A stretch of DNA of 64,000 bases from Salibacterium lacus (lineage in GTDB: Bacteria > Bacillota > Bacilli > Bacillales > Marinococcaceae). A model generated the notes under the pieces. It was not told the DNA's origin and made no database searches. It worked only from the letters and a program-made list of their open reading frames with translations. Position numbers and translations under genes: made by a program. The stretch is from NCBI RefSeq assembly GCF_042684865.1, contig NZ_JBHUML010000002.1, positions 1,488,001-1,552,000 on the forward strand, in the 5' to 3' direction. Position 1 is the first letter of the stretch; the number at the start of each line of letters is the position of its first letter. Shown piece after piece: positions 1 through 7,775 of the stretch.

Positions 1-977
1 GCATGATCTTTCATAACACCGTGGGTCAAAATATGACCGACGGAGTTTTTACCGTAATGGATAATATCGGTCCAGAAGTTCTGACTCTGATCCCCGCGTC
101 CGATAGAAACAGATTTCGTATCGGCGTGTGAACCATCGCCCTGAAGTATGGTGGTATTGTCGGAAACAGTATTTCCTTCATTCATCTGGCCGACTGCCCA
201 TTCAAGATGGCCGTCCTTTTCCACCCGGCCGCGGCGGTTCACATACGTTGTGACACCTTTTTCGAAATGATCCACGGCACCGTAGGAGACCTTGGCATTC
301 TGACCGACATACACCTCGGAAATGATGTTGGCTGCAGCCGAGTGCTCTCTGTCAAAAGAAGCGTAGTTTTCAAGGTAAGTGACGTTACTATTGTCTTCGG
401 CAGCAATAATAACGTGATTGAAAAGACCAGCTTCCGGATCATGCTGCCAGTAAATCGTCTGAAGCGGCACTTCCACGGTTACGTTTTTCGGTACGTATAT
501 GAACGTACCTCCGTTCAGAAGGGCCACATGCAGCGCCGTCAGACGGTGTTCATCAACGCCTACAACACTTCCCATAAAGTAATTTTTGAGAAGATCGCTG
601 TGCTCTCTTGCCGCTGTTTCTATATCGAGAAACAGAACACCCTGCTCCTTGAGATAATTACTTTCTGTGCGGTAAATCGGCTTACCGTCACGGTATACAA
701 TCAGATTCTGTTCTTCTGTGCTGCGGTCGATTAATTTCTGCACGTCTTCATGCAGTTCATCCACCGAATGGATGGCAGAGATTTCGCCCGGATCATGTTT
801 AAATTCCGTAAAGTTCCACGTTTTGATGTTGGTCTTTTCGGGCTTTGGCAGGTTCAGCTCATCCGCCAGACGTATGGCTGTAACGCGCTGTTCTGTAAGC
901 CACTCGGGCTCTCCGCGGTTTTGGGAGTATTCTCTTACGTAATTTTCGTCGTACGTCCATTTCGTATCCACTGACAT
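1..977 (-). CDS. sufD: Fe-S cluster assembly protein SufD (partial, C-terminus outside window)
   Basis: SufD is part of the SufBC2D scaffold that builds Fe-S clusters in the cytoplasm. About 325 residues are visible, read from an ATG preceded by GGGAGGTAATAG. They contain the family's beta-helix core, for example LNGGTFIYVPKNV near residue 150 and the stretch around QGDGSHADTKSVSIGRG, which is typical of SufB/SufD. The reading frame stays open to the window edge, so the C-terminal third is missing. It lies 17 bp downstream of sufC on the same strand, the usual sufC-sufD order of Bacillus, so co-transcription from the sufC promoter is expected. SufB is the alternative. SufD is preferred because of its position directly after sufC and the N-terminal sequence. 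Confidence 0.93.
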   Translation of the reverse strand, partial: MSVDTKWTYDENYVREYSQNRGEPEWLTEQRVTAIRLADELNLPKPEKTNIKTWNFTEFKHDPGEISAIHSVDELHEDVQKLIDRSTEEQNLIVYRDGKPIYRTESNYLKEQGVLFLDIETAAREHSDLLKNYFMGSVVGVDEHRLTALHVALLNGGTFIYVPKNVTVEVPLQTIYWQHDPEAGLFNHVIIAAEDNSNVTYLENYASFDREHSAAANIISEVYVGQNAKVSYGAVDHFEKGVTTYVNRRGRVEKDGHLEWAVGQMNEGNTVSDNTTILQGDGSHADTKSVSIGRGDQSQNFWTDIIHYGKNSVGHILTHGVMKDH

Positions 978-994
978 TCTATTACCTCCCTCGC

Positions 995-1780
995 TTACGC
1001 CTGTTCGCCGACTTTTTCGTCTTCAATGCCGAGTTCTTCTTTAATCCAGTCGTACCCTTCGTCTTCAAGACGCTGCGCCAGTTCTGCACCACCGGATTTG
1101 ACGACGCGTCCCTGCATCATAACATGGACTTTGTCCGGAGTGATGTAGTTCAGAAGACGCTGATAGTGGGTGATGATAAGACAGCCGAAATCCGGTGATT
1201 TCATGGTGTTGATTCCTTTGGAAACAACTTTCAGCGCGTCAATGTCGAGTCCGGAGTCGATTTCATCAAGGATAGCGATTCTCGGTTCAAGCATAAGAAG
1301 CTGCAGAATTTCATTCCGCTTTTTCTCCCCGCCGGAAAAGCCTTCGTTCAGGTAACGCTGGGAAAAAGATTGATCAATTTCCAGATCATCCATTTTGCTG
1401 TCCATCTTTTTGATAAATTTCATCAGCGAAATCTCATCGCCTTCTTCACGGCCGGAGTTAATAGCCGAACGCATGAAGTCGGAGTTTGTCACACCGCTGA
1501 TTTCACTTGGGTACTGCATTGCAAGAAACATGCCGGCATGGGCGCGTTCGTCCACTTCCATTTCCAGAACATCTTTGCCGTCCAGAGAAACACTGCCCTG
1601 GGTAATATCATATCTTGGGTGACCCATGATTGCGGAAGCAAGTGTCGATTTACCGGTGCCGTTCGGACCCATGATTGCATGAATCTCGCCGCCGTTTATC
1701 TCCAAATCCAGTCCTTTGATAATTTCCGATCCGTCAATTTCTACATGCAGATCCTGAATCTTAAGGGTTGATCCTGCCAT
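995..1780 (-). CDS. sufC: Fe-S cluster assembly ATPase SufC
   Basis: ABC-type ATPase of the SufBCD complex, which powers Fe-S cluster assembly in the cytoplasm. The 261-aa protein shows Walker A GPNGTGKST (about residues 38-46), the signature FSGGEKKR (about 148-155) and Walker B AILDEIDSGLD (about 169-179, catalytic Glu 173). FSGGEKKR in place of the usual LSGGQ is characteristic of SufC. The start is the ATG after GGAGGTATTTCTG. A longer frame begins 20 codons upstream but has no better ribosome site and would run into the leader hairpin. It is first in the suf operon and is followed by sufD. Confidence 0.95.
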   Translation of the reverse strand: MAGSTLKIQDLHVEIDGSEIIKGLDLEINGGEIHAIMGPNGTGKSTLASAIMGHPRYDITQGSVSLDGKDVLEMEVDERAHAGMFLAMQYPSEISGVTNSDFMRSAINSGREEGDEISLMKFIKKMDSKMDDLEIDQSFSQRYLNEGFSGGEKKRNEILQLLMLEPRIAILDEIDSGLDIDALKVVSKGINTMKSPDFGCLIITHYQRLLNYITPDKVHVMMQGRVVKSGGAELAQRLEDEGYDWIKEELGIEDEKVGEQA

Positions 1781-1830
1781 CAGAAATACCTCCATCATAT
1801 CAATATTAAAGGAACATTCGCGTTCCTTCG

Positions 1831-1858
1831 TGATTCTCAATTTATTCTCATTATCATT
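1831..1858. promoter_or_regulatory. Fur-like operator overlapping the sufC promoter
   Basis: Minus strand reads TGATAATGAGAATAA followed by ATTGAGAATCA. The first half matches 11 of 14 defined positions of the Bacillus Fur box TGATAATnATTATCA. It covers the -10 and the presumed start point, where a repressor would block transcription. PerR or another Fur paralogue could use it instead. Confidence 0.5.
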
Positions 1859-1884
1859 TTAAAACAAATTCAAATAGAGTTCAA
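1856..1884 (-). promoter_or_regulatory. SigA-type promoter of the suf operon
   Basis: On the minus strand TTGAAC and TAAAAT are separated by 17 bp, a good SigA arrangement, about 75 bp before the sufC start. The -10 box runs directly into the Fur-like operator. The leader also contains a 7-bp hairpin, AAGGAAC-attcgc-GTTCCTT (1810-1829). Confidence 0.6.
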
Positions 1885-1904
1885 GAAACACGGGTGTCTG
1901 TGTT

Positions 1905-1931
1905 TCAATAGAAAAGGGAGCCGCCCCTTTC
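1905..1931 (-). terminator. Weak intrinsic terminator upstream of suf promoter
   Basis: AAAGGG-agccgc-CCCTTT forms a 6-bp stem which on the minus strand is followed by TTTTCTATT. It lies just downstream of the small gene ending at 2011 and would separate that gene from suf. Confidence 0.35.
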
Positions 1932-2010
1932 AGGCTCAGCCCCCTTCACCACTTATCTTTTTTATTGTAACAAAAACGCGCGATTATTCAAAGGAAAAGC
2001 AGGTGGTATA

Positions 2011-2187
2011 TTATTCACCAAACTGCGCAGCCAGCTGACGGCCTTTTCTGTGATTTTGTTCACGGGAAATTTCTACTTGAATACGGCGGTCCAGACTGTT
2101 GTTGTACTCCGCGTAACCGAAGCCGTGAAACTGGTGCATCGCTTTTTCCATTTCTGTTGTCGGATTGCTGCTGATTGCGTGGATAAT
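2011..2187 (-). CDS. Small hypothetical protein, possible ATT start
   Basis: Not recognised. Reading back from the TAA, the frame is open for 58 codons and encodes a charged soluble peptide (..TTEMEKAMHQFHGFGYAE.. ending ..RKGRQLAAQFGE). The only in-frame ATG is at 2149-2151 and has no ribosome site. Upstream, AAAGGATGG is followed at normal distance by ATT (2185-2187), with an in-frame stop a few codons further up. ATT starts are rare but known (infC). The ATG reading frame on the same ribosome site is different and is not conserved-looking. A 46-aa product from the ATG is the alternative. It lies between suf and the yurZ-like gene and is monocistronic. Confidence 0.5.
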   Translation of the reverse strand: MIHAISSNPTTEMEKAMHQFHGFGYAEYNNSLDRRIQVEISREQNHRKGRQLAAQFGE

Positions 2188-2360
2188 GAATCCATCCTTT
2201 CGTTGTATTTAACACAGCACCAACGATACCACGCGCATTTTCTCACAACAAAGCGTTATTTTTGTTAAATTTTCTTACAATTGATTCTCAGTAGTAGTCT
2301 GCCCTGTTTCTTTCGAACAGACGGAAACATGCTGGGCGTTTCTTGGCGTTCCTGTTTTCA
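2188..2360. other. Short intergenic gap
   Basis: Contains AT-rich sequence and a possible weak promoter for the small gene on the minus strand (TTGTTG, 17 bp, TATCGT). No convincing gene or terminator was seen. Confidence 0.3.
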
Positions 2361-2762
2361 TCACTGTTTCATTTGATTGTTTGTACTCAACTCCTGCACC
2401 GCTTCCTGAACCAGAGTGACAGCCTGGCTCATTGCTGCTCCGCCGCCGAATGCCGCAGTCACCCCGAGAATTTCCATAATCTCTTTTTCCGTGCATCCTT
2501 CATCCAGACAACCTTTCGTGTGATAAATGATGCAGTACTCATCCTGGGCATATACACTAAGCGCGAGTGCCATCCGCTGTTTTTCCCCTGCGTCCAGTTC
2601 CCCTGCTTTAAAACAGGCTTCCGTAAACGCGTTATATCGTCGTGCAATATGGGGTATTTTCTCCTGAAAAATGCCGACTCCTTCTTTGTACTCCTGCAGC
2701 GCCTGCTGTATGAATGAAGGCGGCTGTTGCTGCTGTTCCTCTTGCTGCTGTTGCTGGGGCAT
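2361..2762 (-). CDS. yurZ: Carboxymuconolactone decarboxylase/AhpD-like protein (YurZ-like)
   Basis: Small all-alpha protein of the carboxymuconolactone decarboxylase/AhpD superfamily, 133 aa from an ATG preceded by GGGAGG. The first 13 residues are almost all Gln/Glu/Pro. The core then shows the family pattern: ALSVYAQDEYCIIYH with Cys77 and His81, a second pair Cys85/Cys90 (GCLDEGC), then the glycine-rich helix AFGGGAAMSQA. Members act as hydroperoxide reductases or decarboxylases and the substrate here is unknown. Its position between suf and the metQ operon is that of yurZ in B. subtilis, which is the reason for the symbol. An upstream longer frame exists but lacks a ribosome site. Confidence 0.75.
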   Translation of the reverse strand: MPQQQQQEEQQQQPPSFIQQALQEYKEGVGIFQEKIPHIARRYNAFTEACFKAGELDAGEKQRMALALSVYAQDEYCIIYHTKGCLDEGCTEKEIMEILGVTAAFGGGAAMSQAVTLVQEAVQELSTNNQMKQ

Positions 2763-2822
2763 GACACGCCCTCCCTTTTGTCCTTTTCCTGTAGTATGCT
2801 TCAAAAACGCAGTTGTTTATTC

Positions 2823-2991
2823 GGACCGGGAGGCCGGAAAATTGTCCATAAAAACAGAATACCGGACACTTTGGGAAGGATCTTGAATAATTTTGGTTCA
2901 TATTCATTCATTACGCCCATTTTAACCGGTATTTCTACTAAATTCTGTCTCTTATTTTAATTTATTGGACACAAAGCCGGAAACATTGTCC
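2823..2991. repeat. Degenerate alternating GGAC/GTCC motif array
   Basis: In the gap between metQ and yurZ, short motifs recur in alternating orientation: GGACC (centre 2825), TTGTCCATAAAA (2845), CCGGACACTTTGGG (2866), then after a degraded middle CTGTCTC (2948), TTGGACACAAAG (2969) and TTGTCCATAAAA (2989). Spacing is 20 or 21 bp, and the middle gap of 82 bp is four such steps. The two TTGTCCATAAAA boxes are identical over 12 bp. Similar words occur at 23921-24060 and 33507-33616. Confidence 0.5.
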
Positions 2992-3000
2992 ATAAAATTA

Positions 3001-3024
3001 GAAAAACCCGGCAGAGCCGGGCTT
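3001..3024 (-). terminator. Intrinsic terminator after metQ
   Basis: Minus strand AAGCCCGGC-tct-GCCGGGTTTTTC: 8-bp GC stem followed by a T run, 4 bp after the metQ stop. Confidence 0.85.
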
Positions 3025-3027
3025 TCA

Positions 3028-3921
3028 TTATTCGACAGCCGGAATGACGGCGCCGTCGTATTCATCTTCAATAAACTGGGCTGTTTCATCGGACTGCAGC
3101 ACGTCGACGAGAGTTTGAATGCTCTCCTTATCTTCATCTTCGCTTCGTACAGCAACAATATTGACATACGGATTGTCTTCGGAGCTTTCCAGTGCAATCG
3201 CATCATCAACCGGGCTTAGTCCGTTATCAATCGCGTAGTTGGAATTAATAAGCACGGCATCCCCTTCTCCGTTCTGGTAAGCCTGCGGAAGCACTGCGGC
3301 TTCAACATCAGCACGGAATGTAAAGTTGTTCGGGTTCTCTTTGATATCCTCAATCGTCGCATCCACGCCCGAATCTTCCGGCATCGTAATTAATCCTTTT
3401 TCATCAAGCATTTGCAGAATGCGGCCGTGGTCAGCTACAGAACTGCTCATGATAATTTCGGCACCCTCAGGAAGCTCATCAAGACTGTCATATTCCTGGG
3501 AATACACCCCAATCGGCTCAATATGAACACCACCTGCATTTGCAAAATCATAGTTGTCATTATCTTCAAGCTGTCCCTCAAAATAAGGGATATGCTGATA
3601 ATAATTGGCGTCAAGTTCTTCTTGAGCAAGTGCTTTGTTCGGCAGTACATAGTCGTTAAACGTTTCAATCTGCAGCTCAATTCCTTCTTCATTCAGCTGG
3701 TCTTTGGCAAATTCGAGAATTTCTGCGTGCGGTACATTGGTTGCCCCTACTGTAAGGGTTGTGGTTTCTTCCTCTTCCGAAGTGTTTCCTTCATTATTTC
3801 CTTCGGAAGTTTCTCCGGTAGAACCAGAGTCCTGTTCTTCCGATCCGTCATCGGCTGTGCCGCAAGCCCCCAAAAGCAGTACCAGTGATGGAACAGCGAT
3901 AAGTTGTGCCAGTTTTTTCAT
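3028..3921 (-). CDS. metQ: Methionine-type ABC transporter substrate-binding lipoprotein
   Basis: NLPA-family binding lipoprotein of 297 aa that captures methionine or a related amino acid outside the membrane. The signal peptide ends in the lipobox LLGAC with Cys20, followed by a long Asp/Glu/Ser/Thr-rich linker typical of exported proteins in halotolerant bacilli. The mature part carries family motifs such as VGATNVPHAEIL and YYQHIPYFEGQL, the latter near the ligand site. The start is the ATG after GGAGGGAACGAAT, five codons inside the longest frame. It is third gene of a metN-metI-metQ operon. No SAM riboswitch precedes the operon, so the ligand and regulation are less certain than usual. 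Confidence 0.88.
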   Translation of the reverse strand: MKKLAQLIAVPSLVLLLGACGTADDGSEEQDSGSTGETSEGNNEGNTSEEEETTTLTVGATNVPHAEILEFAKDQLNEEGIELQIETFNDYVLPNKALAQEELDANYYQHIPYFEGQLEDNDNYDFANAGGVHIEPIGVYSQEYDSLDELPEGAEIIMSSSVADHGRILQMLDEKGLITMPEDSGVDATIEDIKENPNNFTFRADVEAAVLPQAYQNGEGDAVLINSNYAIDNGLSPVDDAIALESSEDNPYVNIVAVRSEDEDKESIQTLVDVLQSDETAQFIEDEYDGAVIPAVE

Positions 3922-3937
3922 ATTCGTTCCCTCCATT

Positions 3938-4606
3938 TTATCGTTTATCTAATGTATTCGTCAGCCGGTCTCCAATCATCTGGAAAACGAAGACGATGAT
4001 CAATACGGCGATGGTCGATGCAAATGTTACGTCAGGCTGCGACCGTTGAAATCCTTCTCTGTAGGCCAGATCCCCAAGACCGCCTGCGCCGATTGCACCA
4101 GCCATAGCTGTAAAGCTGACCAGAGTAATACCTGTAACTGTAATACCGGAAACAAGAGCCGGCATGGATTCGGGCAGCAGCACTTTCATAATAATTCTTC
4201 CCTGGCCGGCGCCCATAGACTGGGCTGCCTCAATGACCCCTTTATCAACTTCCCGGAATCCAATCTCCACAAGTCTCGCATAAAACGGTGCCGCACCGGC
4301 AACAAGCGCCGGAAGAGCAGCACTGGGTCCCAGAAACGTCCCAAGCATGGCGTTGGTAAAAGGAATCAATAGAATAAGCAGGATGATGAACGGGATGGAA
4401 CGGAAAATGTTGACGATTGCAGCCGTCAAAGCATGCACCGTTTTGTTTTCCCAGAAATTCCCCTTATCCGTTAGATAAAGAAGCAGGCCGAGTATGATTC
4501 CAAGGATAAACGTCATGATAACAGCGGCAAGACTCATATAGACAGTTTCAAGCGATGCGGTCCACAGCGCTCCCCATTCCACGTTTGGAAACAATTGTTC
4601 AATCAT
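3938..4606 (-). CDS. metI: Methionine-type ABC transporter permease
   Basis: Integral membrane subunit of the MetNIQ importer (MetI, called MetP in B. subtilis), 222 aa, the normal family length. Five hydrophobic segments are visible. The EAA loop that contacts the ATPase reads GFREVDKGVIEAAQSMGAG (about residues 117-135). It overlaps metN by 8 bp, which suggests translational coupling, and ends 16 bp before metQ. Confidence 0.92.
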   Translation of the reverse strand: MIEQLFPNVEWGALWTASLETVYMSLAAVIMTFILGIILGLLLYLTDKGNFWENKTVHALTAAIVNIFRSIPFIILLILLIPFTNAMLGTFLGPSAALPALVAGAAPFYARLVEIGFREVDKGVIEAAQSMGAGQGRIIMKVLLPESMPALVSGITVTGITLVSFTAMAGAIGAGGLGDLAYREGFQRSQPDVTFASTIAVLIIVFVFQMIGDRLTNTLDKR

Positions 4607-5621
4607 GATGCAGCACCTCAGCTTTCACCCGGTGTTCTTCGAGAAAACGAAGGGCTTCATTCAGATGTTTTTCCTCTCCCTGAAGCTGTACGAACAGTGT
4701 ACCGTAGCTTCCGTGCTGGGTTTTGGATAGTTTCCCCTGCAATATATTGACTCCTACCCCGCAATGACGAACCAGTTCCGTCATGACAGGCTGTTCTGCA
4801 TCTTCTCCGACAAACCTCAGCTTCACGACAGGACCGTTTTCGTCATCAATGAGCTCATACACGGCGTCCATCGTTTCTTCGGGTTCGGTGATCTGCTTGA
4901 CAAACTCTTTAGTCATGTCTTCTTTCGGATAACGAAAGACATCGAGAACATTTCCCTGTTCCACGATTCTCCCTTCCTCCATCACGGCAACCCGGTGACA
5001 TATTTTCCGGATAACGTGCATTTCGTGTGTGATCAGCACGATAGTAAGCCCCAGTTTTTTATTGATATCGGTGAGCAGCTCCAAAATGGCATCCGTTGTT
5101 TTTGGATCGAGCGCTGATGTAGCTTCATCGCACAACAGGACTTTCGGATTGTTGGCAAGCGCCCTGGCGATGCCGACCCGCTGTTTCTGCCCTCCGCTGA
5201 GCTGGGAAGGGTAGGCGTCCCCGCGCCCGCTCAGTCCAACCAGATCAATCAGTTCGTTCACCCGGCTGTTTTTCTCCTGTTTGGACATCCCCGCAATTTC
5301 AAGCGGAAATGCTATATTGTCTTTCACCGTACGCGACCAGAGAAGGTTAAAGTGCTGAAAAATCATGCTGATTTCCTGGCGTGCTTTCCGCAGCTCCCGG
5401 CCTTTCAGTTCAGACATGTTTTTATCTCCGACGGTCACCTCTCCTTCCGTCGGCTGCTCCAGCATGTTCAGCAGTCTGATCAACGTGCTTTTGCCGGCGC
5501 CGCTGTAGCCGATAATGCCGAAAATTTCCCCTTCATTGATGGAAAGATCCAGTGTATCCACAGCAGCTATATCCTGGTCAGGAGTACGGAAAATTTTCGA
5601 CAATTGATGCATCGTTATCAT
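4599..5621 (-). CDS. metN: Methionine-type ABC transporter ATP-binding protein
   Basis: ATPase of the MetNIQ importer, 340 aa. It shows Walker A GYSGAGKST (about 38-46), signature LSGGQKQRVGIAR, Walker B VLLCDEATSALD, and the H-loop in VLITHEMHVI. The C-terminal 90 residues form the NIL/ACT-like regulatory domain (..VKLRFVGEDAEQPV..), which in MetN binds methionine and causes trans-inhibition. It is the first gene of the operon, preceded by a good SigA promoter about 120 bp upstream. Confidence 0.92.
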   Translation of the reverse strand: MITMHQLSKIFRTPDQDIAAVDTLDLSINEGEIFGIIGYSGAGKSTLIRLLNMLEQPTEGEVTVGDKNMSELKGRELRKARQEISMIFQHFNLLWSRTVKDNIAFPLEIAGMSKQEKNSRVNELIDLVGLSGRGDAYPSQLSGGQKQRVGIARALANNPKVLLCDEATSALDPKTTDAILELLTDINKKLGLTIVLITHEMHVIRKICHRVAVMEEGRIVEQGNVLDVFRYPKEDMTKEFVKQITEPEETMDAVYELIDDENGPVVKLRFVGEDAEQPVMTELVRHCGVGVNILQGKLSKTQHGSYGTLFVQLQGEEKHLNEALRFLEEHRVKAEVLHHD

Positions 5622-5748
5622 AAGTATCCCTCTCCGTTAATCCTGATTAAACTTATCAGAAAACTTATTATGTTTCCTATAAAAATTCCGGATCAGCACA
5701 TTCAGAACCGGAAAGAACAAGCATATTCTTATTTTGAAATCATTAAAA

Positions 5749-5777
5749 ACATTAGCACGGTCCCGGCCGCATGTCAA
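5749..5777 (-). promoter_or_regulatory. SigA promoter of the met importer operon
   Basis: Minus strand TTGACA, 17 bp, TAATGT. The approximately 120-nt leader shows none of the conserved S-box (SAM riboswitch) core and only a 5-bp CTGAT/ATCAG hairpin near 5650. Confidence 0.65.
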
Positions 5778-5803
5778 CATAAACAGACAACTTTGTTTGA
5801 TTA

Positions 5804-5828
5804 GAACAAAGGGCTGCCGCCAGCCAAA
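5804..5828 (-). terminator. Possible terminator after ABC exporter genes
   Basis: GGCTG-gcgg-CAGCC on the minus strand is followed by CTTTGTTCT. Short stem and imperfect T run. Confidence 0.3.
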
Positions 5829-5931
5829 GTCTGCTTCGTTAACACGTTGGACAGGCGCTGCAGGCGGACACTTTCCTCCAGAGCATAAGCGTGAATTCTA
5901 CAGCCCATGGTCACAGGTTCAAGATATAGGT

Positions 5932-7764
5932 TCATCCGACATGAGAAGCTTGAAACTGTGCTTTGACGAGCCGGTTGTACTCTCCCTGCTGCTGTATCAA
6001 TTCGTCGTGACTGCCTTCCTCCAGAACTTTTCCTTCTTCCAGCATCATAATCCGGTCCGCTTCCCGGATCGTAGAAAGGCGGTGGGCGATCATCACGGCA
6101 GTCCGGCCTTTTAAAAGTCTCTGCAGAGCCTGCTGAATAATCTGTTCGGTTTCTGTATCAATGGAAGCTGTGGCCTCATCGAGAATCAAAATGCGGGGGT
6201 CCGCAAGCAGCGCCCTGGCAAAGGATATCAGCTGCCGCTCCCCGACGGAAAGAACATTGCCGCGTTCTTCTACTTCTGTTTCGTAACTATCTTTTAATTC
6301 ACGGATAAAACGATCAGCCCCAACCTGGTAAGCCGCTTCTTTCACTTCTTCATCATCTGCTTTTGGATTCCCAAACCGGATATTATCCATAATCGTACCG
6401 GAAAAAATAAAAGTATCCTGAAGAACAATACTTACCTGCGAACGGAGGCTGTCAAGCGTAACATCGCGAAGATCCCGGCCGTCGATCAACACTCTTCCAG
6501 CGCTCGGATCATAGAAACGGCTGATGAGATTTGCGATCGTCGTTTTTCCCGACCCTGTATGGCCGACAAAAGCGAAGGTTTCCCCGGGACGGATATGAAG
6601 ATCCAGATCCTGCAGCGCGTATTTCACCGCGTCGTACTGAAAAGAAACCTGTTCAAAACGAACGTCTCCTTTCATGGTACCGATGGATACGGCATCTTTT
6701 TTCTCCGGAACAGAAGGAGATTCATCCAGATATTCAAATATCCTCTCCGATGAAGCCATCGCCATCAACAGTTGATTATATATCTGTCCGAGACGGGAAA
6801 TCGGTTCCCAAAACATACCAAGAAACGTCGCAAAGGTTACAAAATTCCCGATCGAAAGCGTGCCGTTCCCTATTAGATGAATACCGTACCAGATCAAAAC
6901 GGCGGTGCCGACAGCGTTGGAAAGCTCCACAACTGGGCGGAATTTTGCGCTTTTGCGGGTGGCTTGTTCCCACGCATCATACGTATCCATGTTAAGATCG
7001 CCGAAATAACGCATATTTTCCTGTTCCTGATGATACGCCTGTGTTACCCGCATCCCCTGAATGCTCTCATTCAAATGAGCATTCATCGTGGACTGCCTGA
7101 GCCGGACCAGCTGCCAGGAGCGCCGGATTTTACGGCGCAGGTTGGTGGAAATATAAAACATGACCGGAAGTATAATCATGACTGCTGTCGTCAATTCCGG
7201 GCTTATCACAAACAGAATGCTTACAATACCAACCAGCATAATGATATCCATCATCAAATTAATGACTCCATTGGTGAACAGTTCCTGCAGCGAATGAACA
7301 TCATTAGTGACCCGGACGAGAATCGATCCCGCCGACCGCTGATCAAAAAAACGGTGGGAAAGCGTTTGGATGTGATTAAACAAGTCCCGGCGCAGATCAA
7401 AAATAATGTATTGGCCCATCCGGTTAATCCAACGGATACGATAAACGTTCGAGATCCACTGCACACCATACATTCCTGCCAGTACCACCACAATCCAGAT
7501 AAGTAAATCTCTGTTTCCCGGACTTATCGCCTGATCGATGGCATAACCGATAAGAACCGGCGCAGCCAGCCGTACAATCGTTCCGATAAACATCGCTGCC
7601 GCAGCAAGTGGAAGGAGTGTTCTGCCGTAAGGCTTCATATAGCTGAACAGCCGTTTCAGCTGGGACCAGTTAAACGCTTTGTCCACAACACGGTCCTGAG
7701 GGTAATGAAACCGCCCCGTGGATGCTCTGTCTTCTCCGGGTACATCTTTTCTTTTCATCTCCAT
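5932..7764 (-). CDS. ABC exporter half-transporter, subunit with degenerate signature
   Basis: Multidrug-type ABC half-exporter of 610 aa: six transmembrane helices in the first approximately 330 residues, then the ATPase with Walker A GHTGSGKTT, Walker B ILILDEATASID (catalytic Glu present) and H-loop IAHRLS. The signature is LSVGERQL in place of LSGGQ. The upstream partner has the complementary defect, so the pair would form one active and one inactive ATP site, the hallmark of heterodimeric exporters such as BmrCD or TM287/288. The length and order also fit YfiB/YfiC of B. subtilis. Substrate unknown. It is second in a two-gene operon, 11 bp after its partner. Confidence 0.88.
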   Translation of the reverse strand: MEMKRKDVPGEDRASTGRFHYPQDRVVDKAFNWSQLKRLFSYMKPYGRTLLPLAAAAMFIGTIVRLAAPVLIGYAIDQAISPGNRDLLIWIVVVLAGMYGVQWISNVYRIRWINRMGQYIIFDLRRDLFNHIQTLSHRFFDQRSAGSILVRVTNDVHSLQELFTNGVINLMMDIIMLVGIVSILFVISPELTTAVMIILPVMFYISTNLRRKIRRSWQLVRLRQSTMNAHLNESIQGMRVTQAYHQEQENMRYFGDLNMDTYDAWEQATRKSAKFRPVVELSNAVGTAVLIWYGIHLIGNGTLSIGNFVTFATFLGMFWEPISRLGQIYNQLLMAMASSERIFEYLDESPSVPEKKDAVSIGTMKGDVRFEQVSFQYDAVKYALQDLDLHIRPGETFAFVGHTGSGKTTIANLISRFYDPSAGRVLIDGRDLRDVTLDSLRSQVSIVLQDTFIFSGTIMDNIRFGNPKADDEEVKEAAYQVGADRFIRELKDSYETEVEERGNVLSVGERQLISFARALLADPRILILDEATASIDTETEQIIQQALQRLLKGRTAVMIAHRLSTIREADRIMMLEEGKVLEEGSHDELIQQQGEYNRLVKAQFQASHVG

Positions 7765-7775
7765 CCCCCCTGTTC

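Noticed and set aside
5622..5748. S-box (SAM) riboswitch before metN
   Set aside because: The leader lacks the conserved S-box core sequences and any terminator hairpin, although such a riboswitch would be expected for a metNIQ operon.
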